This document shows positions 1-5,217 of a stretch of DNA of 6,155 bases, piece by piece. The position numbers were made by a program, and so were the translations under genes. Origin of the DNA: Flavobacterium sp. (lineage in GTDB: Bacteria > Bacteroidota > Bacteroidia > Flavobacteriales > Flavobacteriaceae). The stretch spans positions 1-6,155 of the forward strand of contig JADMKR010000054.1 of NCBI GenBank assembly GCA_015478765.1, given 5' to 3'. Position 1 is the stretch's first letter; each line of letters begins with the position of its first letter. Under the pieces are notes generated by a model. The model made no database searches and was not told the DNA's origin. It saw nothing but the letters and a program-made list of their open reading frames with translations.

Positions 1-8
1 TTGTTTAG

Positions 9-39
9 AAAAACCCTGACCTATCGGTCGGGGTTTTTT
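9..39 (+). terminator. Intrinsic terminator of an upstream unit
   Basis: A 13-bp stem pairs 9-21 (AAAAACCCTGACC) with 26-38 (GGTCGGGGTTTTT) around a TATC loop, with one T-G wobble, and ends in six T residues. The A-run on the other side means it could also terminate minus-strand transcription. It belongs to a unit mostly outside the window; a TAG lies just before it at 6-8, but no coding frame can be judged from so few bases. Confidence 0.85.
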
Positions 40-64
40 GTTTTAGAAGTTTAAACTTTCTAAC

Positions 65-150
65 TTGTCCGCGATACAACGGACAGCCCGACCCGAGCCT
101 GCGGCATTATTATCTTAGTACAGAGAATCCGGCGAAGGGCACGACCTAAA
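65..150. other. GC-richer structured intergenic patch, possible dispersed repeat
   Basis: The gap from 40 to 242 has no convincing gene. Within it, about 65-150 is clearly richer in G and C than the AT-rich flanks and contains short inverted pieces: GTCCG (67-71) with CGGAC (80-84), and GCCC near 86 with GGGC near 136. The CCCGACCCGAGC / ACGGACAGCCC wording resembles short folded elements scattered between genes in many Bacteroidota genomes. That is recollection of a pattern, not a match I could verify. It could also be a 3'-UTR structure or a small RNA. Confidence 0.3.
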
Positions 151-216
151 TATCTTTATCGCTATTAGAGGTTGATAATTAATTCGTTTGATTATAAATA
201 GTTGCACCGATTTAAT

Positions 217-224
217 TATATTTG
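217..224 (+). promoter_or_regulatory. Bacteroidota -7-like box for the small secreted protein gene
   Basis: TATATTTG matches the Bacteroidota -7 consensus TAnnTTTG at every fixed base. Transcription would start around 228-232, only 11-15 nt before the ATG at 243. The nearest upstream TTTG is at 187-190, giving a 26-bp spacer instead of the usual 19-21, so the -33 element is weak or missing. The position argues against translation starting at the TTG at 222, which lies inside the box. Confidence 0.4.
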
Positions 225-242
225 GGTTTTAAATTTTTAGTC

Positions 243-509
243 ATGAAAAATTTTATCTTACTTTTTGCGCTTTTGATTGCGAGCCAAGGATACAGTAAAG
301 GCTTTCCGAGTCCATCGGTATTGTTTTCGATTTCAGAAAAGATCATTAATGAAGCACATCAGTTGGTATTTTCATCCGATAAGGAGAAGCTCAAGAAAAA
401 GCCGGAGGTAAAGATTAAAACGAAAGTAGAAAAGACCGACTCGGCCACTGAACAATTCTGGAATCCGGTTGAGATTCGCCGCGATGGGATGTGGATCGTA
501 GCTGAGTAG
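243..509 (+). CDS. Small secreted protein of unknown function (88 aa)
   Basis: The N-terminus MKNFILLFALLIASQGYSKG has a lysine, a hydrophobic core of about 12 residues and a small/polar stretch, so it looks like a Sec signal peptide cut near residues 16-20. There is no cysteine for a lipobox, so it is probably soluble in the periplasm or exported. The mature part is about 70 residues: a possibly helical stretch (ISEKIINEAHQLVF), a lysine-rich segment around residues 45-63, and an end containing FWNPVEIRRDGMW. I do not recognise a family. The ATG at 243 is preferred to the in-frame TTG at 222, because only the ATG puts the signal peptide at the N-terminus and the TTG lies in the presumed -7 box. 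It is followed by a hairpin terminator and then, on the same strand, the glycosyltransferase. Confidence 0.65.
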   Translation: MKNFILLFALLIASQGYSKGFPSPSVLFSISEKIINEAHQLVFSSDKEKLKKKPEVKIKTKVEKTDSATEQFWNPVEIRRDGMWIVAE

Positions 510-532
510 ATTTTGTCTCTAATTTTATATAC

Positions 533-561
533 AGATTGCCACCAACCGGCAATCTTTTTTT
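533..561 (+). terminator. Hairpin with T-tract between the small gene and the glycosyltransferase
   Basis: AGATTGCC (533-540) and GGCAATCT (548-555) form a perfect 8-bp stem around the loop ACCAACC, followed by six T (556-561). This is a standard intrinsic terminator for the small gene. Unusually, the A of the next gene's start codon is the base right after the last T, so it may act as a partial terminator or attenuator, or be a leader hairpin. Confidence 0.75.
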
Positions 562-1779
562 ATGCCTAATTCCAGCAAAAATGTTTTAATCGTTGGCCAT
601 GTGTGGCCAGAACCTGAGTCGTCTGCTGCCGGTACGAGGATGTTGCAGCTGATTGAACTATTCCAAGAAAATCGTTATACTGTGACGTTTGCCAGCACAG
701 CCCAACGGTCTGATAACAGCGCTACGCTCGAAATCGCGCAGTTATCAATAGTCCTGAATTGCGATTCGTTTAACGCGAGACTGGTGAAACTTCAACCATC
801 AATTGTTGTATTTGATCGGTTCATGACTGAAGAACAGTTTGGTTGGCGTGTGGCGGATGTTTGCCCGACTGCTATCCGAATACTTAATACTGAAGACCTG
901 CATTGTCTGCGGCGATCACGACAGTTGTCGGTTAGCAAGCCTGACGATGCTAAAATCGATGTGGTCGACGAAGACCTGACTCTGCGCGAAATTGCCAGCA
1001 TATATCGATCTGACCTGACTTTGGCCGTATCGAATTTTGAAATCAATCTTTTAAAGACCGAATTTAATATTGAGAGTTCACTTTTGCTTTATCTCCCAAT
1101 TTTTGCATCTCCGCAGGAACGTGTAAAGTCTTTTGCTGACCGGAAGGATTTTATGTTCATTGGTAATTTTCTTCACAAACCCAACTTTGACGCTGTACAT
1201 TATTTGAAATCGAAAATATGGCCGATAATTCGTCAGGAGCTTGCTGTGAAGCTGCATATATATGGAGCATATATGCCCCAAAGCATAATGGATATGATTG
1301 ATGTTCGGAGCGGATTTATCGTACACGGCAGGGCGGAGAGCTCGCGAGAAGTTATAGAAAGCGCCCGCGCAATGCTGGCTCCACTTCGCTTTGGCGCCGG
1401 CATAAAAGGCAAATTGCTCGAGTCTATGCAGTGTGGTACGCCCAGTGTTACCACCACCATCGGATCGGAAGGCATTGGCGATGGATCACGATGGAACGGA
1501 TACATTTCAGATGATCCTGATTGGTTTGCCGCGGCAGCGACGCAGTTATACACCGATGAGGGAAAATGGTTATCGGCTCAGGAAAATGGATATGAAATTC
1601 TTATCGAGGGCTTCGACAGAAGATTATTTACCGACTTGTTCCGTGAAACCATACAGAAACTGGAAGCCAATCTTGGGCATCACCGCAGTCGGAATTTCAT
1701 AGGTAGAATGCTAAACCATCATTCGCACCGCAGCACCGAATTTATGTCGAGATGGATCGAACTTAAGAATAAACAGTAA
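562..1779 (+). CDS. GT-B fold (GT4-like) glycosyltransferase
   Basis: This 405-residue cytosolic or membrane-associated sugar transferase would move a sugar from an activated donor to an unknown acceptor. The N-terminal Rossmann half opens with VLIVGHVWPEPESSAAGTRM (residues 8-27), including the glycine- and serine-rich acceptor-side loop. The C-terminal donor-binding half has the strand FMFIGNFLHKPNFDAV (197-212), LHIYGAYMP (231-239), and the signature FGAGIKGKLLESMQCGTPSV (277-296), which ends in TTIGSEGI. E287 and E303 are the likely nucleotide-sugar contacts; the first Glu of the classic EX7E motif is replaced by the GAG loop, as is usual in this subgroup. The C-terminus (HHSHRSTEFMSRWIELKNK) is a conserved-looking tail. 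There is no signal peptide or membrane helix. The ATG at 562 is forced: an in-frame stop lies at 520-522 and the next Met falls inside the conserved fold. No ribosome binding site is visible. The substrate cannot be told from the context, since no other polysaccharide genes are nearby. Confidence 0.85.
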   Translation: MPNSSKNVLIVGHVWPEPESSAAGTRMLQLIELFQENRYTVTFASTAQRSDNSATLEIAQLSIVLNCDSFNARLVKLQPSIVVFDRFMTEEQFGWRVADVCPTAIRILNTEDLHCLRRSRQLSVSKPDDAKIDVVDEDLTLREIASIYRSDLTLAVSNFEINLLKTEFNIESSLLLYLPIFASPQERVKSFADRKDFMFIGNFLHKPNFDAVHYLKSKIWPIIRQELAVKLHIYGAYMPQSIMDMIDVRSGFIVHGRAESSREVIESARAMLAPLRFGAGIKGKLLESMQCGTPSVTTTIGSEGIGDGSRWNGYISDDPDWFAAAATQLYTDEGKWLSAQENGYEILIEGFDRRLFTDLFRETIQKLEANLGHHRSRNFIGRMLNHHSHRSTEFMSRWIELKNKQ

Positions 1780-1780
1780 T

Positions 1781-1810
1781 AAAAAACCCCGCTATGAGCG
1801 AGGTTTGTTA
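1781..1810. terminator. Bidirectional terminator between convergent glycosyltransferase and pdhC
   Basis: AAACC/GGTTT (1784-1788 with 1802-1806) and CGCT/AGCG (1790-1793 with 1797-1800) form a stem interrupted by one C-A mismatch, with an ATG loop. On the minus strand the stem is followed by a run of T (complement of the A-run 1781-1786), giving a good terminator for pdhC. On the plus strand the tail TTTGTTATT is weaker. Only 31 bp separate the two stop codons, so both genes must use this element. Confidence 0.8.
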
Positions 1811-3535
1811 TTATGCCAGCATTGTGACCGGATTCTCGAGATATTGTCTGAATGTTTGCAGGAATTGTGCTCCGGTAGCGCCATCGACAGTGCGATGATC
1901 ACATGCCAAAGTAACTTTCATCGTATTTCCAACTACTATCTGACCATTTTTCACAACCGGCTTTTGTTCGATTGCACCAACCGACAGGATTGCCGAATTG
2001 GGCTGATTGATAATAGAGGTAAATTCTGAAATCCCGAACATTCCTAAGTTTGAAACTGTAAATGTGCTTCCTTCCATTTCGGCAGGTTGTAATTTCTTGC
2101 CTTTGGCGCGTGATGCGAAATCTTTGACATTGGCCCCAATCTGCATTAAGCCCAACTGGTCGGCAAATTTAAGTACCGGAACTACCAAGCCGTCTTCGAC
2201 CGCTACAGCGACACCAATATGGATATGTTGGTTTATGATGGTATTTTCGTCTGTCCATTGCGAATTCACTTTTGGATGTTTCCGCAATGCCATTGCAGCT
2301 GCTTTAATCACCAAATCATTGAAAGATACTTTTGTATCCGGCAGTGCATTGATAGTGCTGCGGGACGCCATTGCGCTATCCATTGCCACTTCGATCGTCA
2401 GGTAGAAATGCGGAGCGGTAAATGCCGATTCTGCCAAACGTTTCGCGATGATTTTGCGCATCTGCGAATTTTTAATTTCTTCGGTAGCTTCTTTTCCTGC
2501 CGGGATATATGGTTTGACAACCGACTCGCGGGTAGCAGCAGTTTCTGCTTTCGTCTCTGCTTTTGTTTCTGCTTTCTCTTCCTGCGCTTTTGGTTTGTAG
2601 CTTTCGATATCGGCTTTAACGATACGGCCATTTTCGCCCGATCCTTTTACATCAGATATTTTAATGCCTTTTTGTTCAGCGATGCGGCGCGCTAATGGAG
2701 AAATGAAAATTCGTTTTCCTTCTTCAGATGTCTCTTGTGTATCATTTGAAGTATCGGATTCAGCTTCTGATTGCTTTTCTTCAGCTTTGGCTGATTCTTT
2801 AGGTGTTTGTTTTGTTTCAGCACCTTTTTTATAGTTCTGTGCCACATTTGAAACGTCGGTACCTTCCGGCCCTATGATCGCCAATACACTATCTACGGGC
2901 GCCGATTCGCCTTCCTGAATTCCGATGTGAAGTAAGGTTCCGGCATTGAACGATTCGAATTCCATGGTGGCCTTGTCGGTTTCGATTTCGGCTAAAATAT
3001 CACCTTCAGAAACTTTGTCGCCAACTTTTTTAAGCCAGCTTGCAACAGTCCCCTCGGTCATTGTATCGCTTAGCCGTGGCATTGTTACCACGACCACACC
3101 CTCGGGTAGGTCGGTTGAAGTTGACTCGTCAGAATGAGCGTCGTCTTCTTCTTCATCTGATTTTGAAGAGTCAGTATCGTTTTTGGGGTCGGCTTTATCT
3201 TCGTCTGTATTTCCTTCTTTTTGCGATTTCTTTTCTTCGGTTTCCGATTTGTCTTCGGAGGAAGATCCGCCTTTGACTAAATCGGAAATATCTTCGCCTT
3301 CTTCACCAATAATCGCAAGTAATGAATCAACAGGTGCTGTTTCGCCTGCTTGGATACCAATGTGCAGTAATGTACCGGAATTGAATGATTCAAATTCCAT
3401 GGTGGCTTTATCGGTTTCGATTTCGGCCAAAATATCACCTTCACTAACTTTATCGCCAACGTTTTTGAGCCAGGTTGCGACAGTGCCTTCGGTCATCGTA
3501 TCGCTTAGTCGCGGCATTTTTATTACTGTAGCCAT
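1811..3535 (-). CDS. pdhC: Pyruvate dehydrogenase complex E2, dihydrolipoyl acetyltransferase
   Basis: This 574-residue protein is the core of the pyruvate dehydrogenase complex; it carries acetyl groups from E1 on lipoyl arms to coenzyme A. Domains in order: lipoyl domain 1 (about 1-80, lipoyl-lysine K43 in EIETDKATMEF); an acidic Ser/Asp/Glu/Lys linker (about 88-145); lipoyl domain 2 (about 147-230, K188 in the same motif); a second charged linker (231-274); the E1/E3-binding domain (about 276-313, ISPLARRIAEQKGI...GSGENGRIVKADI); a linker with three KAET repeats (321-332); and the acyltransferase domain (about 343-574). The catalytic motif is HRTVDG, with H547 and D551. The acceptor is most likely pyruvate-derived because pdhA lies 6 bp upstream; other 2-oxoacid E2 proteins usually have one lipoyl domain. 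The start ATG directly precedes the conserved TVIKMPRLSDTM. Translation is probably coupled to pdhA. Confidence 0.96.
   Translation of the reverse strand: MATVIKMPRLSDTMTEGTVATWLKNVGDKVSEGDILAEIETDKATMEFESFNSGTLLHIGIQAGETAPVDSLLAIIGEEGEDISDLVKGGSSSEDKSETEEKKSQKEGNTDEDKADPKNDTDSSKSDEEEDDAHSDESTSTDLPEGVVVVTMPRLSDTMTEGTVASWLKKVGDKVSEGDILAEIETDKATMEFESFNAGTLLHIGIQEGESAPVDSVLAIIGPEGTDVSNVAQNYKKGAETKQTPKESAKAEEKQSEAESDTSNDTQETSEEGKRIFISPLARRIAEQKGIKISDVKGSGENGRIVKADIESYKPKAQEEKAETKAETKAETAATRESVVKPYIPAGKEATEEIKNSQMRKIIAKRLAESAFTAPHFYLTIEVAMDSAMASRSTINALPDTKVSFNDLVIKAAAMALRKHPKVNSQWTDENTIINQHIHIGVAVAVEDGLVVPVLKFADQLGLMQIGANVKDFASRAKGKKLQPAEMEGSTFTVSNLGMFGISEFTSIINQPNSAILSVGAIEQKPVVKNGQIVVGNTMKVTLACDHRTVDGATGAQFLQTFRQYLENPVTMLA
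2540..2575 (-). repeat. Three 12-bp tandem repeats encoding KAET in the E2 linker
   Basis: Minus-strand units AAAGCAGAAACA, AAAGCAGAGACG and AAAGCAGAAACT encode Lys-Ala-Glu-Thr three times, at residues 321-332 of the E2. They lie in the flexible linker between the subunit-binding and catalytic domains. In-frame 12-bp units of this kind can change number by slippage, altering linker length without breaking the frame. Confidence 0.85.
2861..3082 (-). repeat. Direct repeat copy 2: second lipoyl domain of pdhC
   Basis: This segment encodes residues 152-225 of the E2. Aligned without gaps to residues 7-80, 67 of 74 residues are identical; the seven changes are mostly conservative (T/S, N/K, S/A, A/E, T/S, L/V, E/P). 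The DNA is also similar but differs at many third codon positions, which points to strong protein-level constraint or repeated gene conversion rather than a very fresh copy. Confidence 0.9.
3296..3517 (-). repeat. Direct repeat copy 1: first lipoyl domain of pdhC
   Basis: This segment encodes residues 7-80 of the E2, from MPRLSDTM to the IIGEEG end of the first lipoyl domain, with lipoyl-lysine K43. It is the partner of the copy at 2861-3082, offset by 145 codons and separated by the acidic linker. Confidence 0.9.
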
Positions 3536-3541
3536 AACGGG

Positions 3542-4540
3542 TTAAAGTTTATGAGGGATGAATGGATAGTTTTCCTGTTCGTACACGACGTCGTATAACT
3601 GCTGGATTTCCGGGAAATCGGATTCTTCGGCAAATGCAGCACACTCTTCAACCAGGTCTTTTACCCGCTGATCGATAGTTGCGATTTGATCTTCAGAAGC
3701 GTAGTTGTTTTCTTTTATGATGTCGAGAACCTGCGTAATCGGATCGATTTTTTTATACTCTTCAACTTCTTCTTTGGTGCGGTATAGCTGAGCATCCGAC
3801 ATTGAATGTCCGCGGTATCGATAAGTTTTCATTTCAAGGAATGTTGGTCCGTCGCCACGACGTGCCCGTTCGATGGCCTCGTCCATTGCTTCGGCCACTT
3901 TCACCGGATTCATGCCGTCTACCGGTCCGCATGGCATTTCATAACCAAGGCCGAGTTTCCAGATATCGGTATGGTTTGCAGTTCGCTCTACCGATGTTCC
4001 CATTGCGTAGCCGTTGTTTTCCACTATAAATACTACCGGAAGTTTCCATAGCATGGCCATGTTGAATGCTTCGTGCAGCGATCCCTGGCGGGCAGCTCCG
4101 TCACCGAAGTATGTTAACGTAACACCGCCGGTACTGAAGTATTTATCGGCGAATGCAATGCCGGCGCCAACAGGTATTTGTGCTCCAACAATTCCGTGAC
4201 CGCCATAAAAACCGTGTTCTTTTGAGAAAATGTGCATCGATCCGCCCATGCCTTTTGAGGTTCCGGTTACTTTGCCCAGAAGTTCAGCCATAACCTTTTT
4301 CGGATCCACGCCCATGCCGATTGGCTGTACGTGGTTTCTATAAGCGGTGATCATTTTGTCTTTCGACAGATCCATCGCGTGCAAAGCGCCTGCTAAAACG
4401 GCTTCCTGTCCGTTGTATAAATGCAGAAACCCGCGAACTTTTTGCTGAATGTATAATGCTGCTAGTTTATCTTCAAATTTCCGCCAAAGCAGCATATCCT
4501 CATACCACTTTAAATAAACGTCTTTTGTAACTTCTTTCAT
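3542..4540 (-). CDS. pdhA: Pyruvate dehydrogenase E1 component, alpha subunit
   Basis: This 332-residue subunit pairs with E1 beta to decarboxylate pyruvate with thiamine diphosphate and reductively acetylate the lipoyl arms of E2. The ThDP/Mg motif is complete: GDG at 146-148 and NN at 175-176, about 30 residues apart. The active-site region GGHGIVGAQIPVGAG (113-127) and the loop RYRGHSMSDA (241-250) followed by YRTKEE are typical of E1 alpha of alpha2beta2 type. Length is normal for bacterial E1 alpha. The start ATG at 4540 follows a leader of roughly 55 nt from the proposed promoter. The stop codon is 6 bp from the pdhC start, so the two genes form one transcription unit. E1 beta is not encoded next to it, as is common in Bacteroidota. 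Confidence 0.96.
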   Translation of the reverse strand: MKEVTKDVYLKWYEDMLLWRKFEDKLAALYIQQKVRGFLHLYNGQEAVLAGALHAMDLSKDKMITAYRNHVQPIGMGVDPKKVMAELLGKVTGTSKGMGGSMHIFSKEHGFYGGHGIVGAQIPVGAGIAFADKYFSTGGVTLTYFGDGAARQGSLHEAFNMAMLWKLPVVFIVENNGYAMGTSVERTANHTDIWKLGLGYEMPCGPVDGMNPVKVAEAMDEAIERARRGDGPTFLEMKTYRYRGHSMSDAQLYRTKEEVEEYKKIDPITQVLDIIKENNYASEDQIATIDQRVKDLVEECAAFAEESDFPEIQQLYDVVYEQENYPFIPHKL

Positions 4541-4601
4541 GTTGATATTTGCTGAACGTTAGGATGGTGACAGGTGCATTTGGCACAAATCACGCAAGAA
4601 G

Positions 4602-4632
4602 CAAAAATAGCACATTACTTTTTAGAACTAAA
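4602..4632 (-). promoter_or_regulatory. Bacteroidota-type promoter for pdhA-pdhC
   Basis: On the minus strand the -7 box TATTTTTG (4602-4609) matches TAnnTTTG completely. Exactly 19 bp upstream is TTTA (4629-4632), which differs from the -33 TTTG by one base. The predicted transcription start is near 4596-4600, giving a leader of about 55-60 nt before the pdhA ATG. The 117-bp gap between cdd and pdhA is otherwise free of genes. A small palindrome, GTGC-ATTTG-GCAC (4574-4586 on the plus strand), lies in the leader. Confidence 0.65.
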
Positions 4633-4656
4633 ATATAAGGTGATGTTTTTAGCCTT

Positions 4657-5139
4657 TTAGAGGAAGTTTTTATCGAACGAAAATGGCAACAGATTTTTTA
4701 ATGAATCCGATTTGTATATAGCTCCTGTTTCACCCATAAAGTATAGTTCGATTGGCCGGCTTTGTCGGAATTCATATTCCGCAATCGATTGTCGGCATGA
4801 GCCACAGGGCGGAATCGGTGAAGTTGTAGTATGGACGTCGGAGGCAGCTGAAATCGCGATTTGCAAAATAGTCGCATCGGGATAAACAGCGCCCGCATGG
4901 AAAATTGCAACACGTTCAGCACAAAGCCCGGAAGGGTAGGCCGCGTTCTCCTGATTCGATCCTAAAACAACTTCGCCATTGTCGAGCAAAACTGCGGCAC
5001 CAACTCGGAACTTCGAATACGGCGCATAGGCTTTCTTTCTTATCCCGATAGCCTGTTCCATCAAATTTGTTGTGGTTTGAGGTAAGTCGGATAGGGATTT
5101 GTATACTGTAACTTTCGTGTTAACTGAAATTTCTTCCAT
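4657..5139 (-). CDS. cdd: Cytidine deaminase
   Basis: This 160-residue cytosolic enzyme converts cytidine and deoxycytidine to uridine and deoxyuridine in pyrimidine salvage. Diagnostic segments are YSKFRVGAAVL (41-51); NQENAAYP (62-69), whose Asn and Glu bind the ribose; CAERVA (73-78); and PPCGSCRQ (110-117). The zinc ligands are C73, C112 and C115, and E75 is the proton shuttle. Three Cys ligands and the short length indicate the tetrameric type, unlike the dimeric E. coli enzyme. The N-terminal 25 or so residues before the core are slightly longer than in minimal homologues. It lies between porV (terminator in between) and pdhA, and I see no clear promoter of its own; the terminator ends only about 21 bp before its start. 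Confidence 0.94.
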   Translation of the reverse strand: MEEISVNTKVTVYKSLSDLPQTTTNLMEQAIGIRKKAYAPYSKFRVGAAVLLDNGEVVLGSNQENAAYPSGLCAERVAIFHAGAVYPDATILQIAISAASDVHTTTSPIPPCGSCRQSIAEYEFRQSRPIELYFMGETGAIYKSDSLKNLLPFSFDKNFL

Positions 5140-5160
5140 CGTATTTGTTGATGTTAAGGG

Positions 5161-5195
5161 AAAAAAAATCCAAATTTCCCGGAGGTAATTTGGAT
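5161..5195 (-). terminator. Intrinsic terminator after porV
   Basis: ATCCAAATT (5168-5176) and AATTTGGAT (5187-5195) form a perfect 9-bp stem, capped by an inner CC/GG pair. On the minus strand it is followed by eight T (complement of 5161-5168). It lies 22 bp after the porV stop and 21 bp before the cdd start codon. Confidence 0.85.
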
Positions 5196-5217
5196 AGTTT
5201 ATTGGATTGCTTTCTTG

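Noticed and set aside
65..150. tRNA or tRNA remnant in the GC-rich patch
   Set aside because: No T-arm GTTCGAATC-like sequence or seven-base acceptor stem could be found.
222..245. TTG at 222 as start of the small secreted protein
   Set aside because: It would add seven residues in front of a well-formed signal peptide and overlaps the TATATTTG box; the ATG at 243 is the better start.
1233..1553. Minus-strand open frame opposite the glycosyltransferase
   Set aside because: It lies over the most conserved donor-binding part of the glycosyltransferase and its composition is that of a shadow frame.
2219..2695. 158-codon open frame on the plus strand opposite the E2 core
   Set aside because: The Phe/Cys/Arg-rich product has no recognisable features and the minus strand here is a certain coding sequence with conserved motifs.
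3183..3545. Open frame on the plus strand opposite the E2 lipoyl domain
   Set aside because: It is the antisense shadow of pdhC; its similar halves merely mirror the repeated lipoyl domains.
4627..4656. Possible terminator directly after cdd
   Set aside because: Only a weak AAGG/CCTT pairing with an interrupted stem is present and no clean T-run follows; read-through from cdd into pdhA cannot be excluded.
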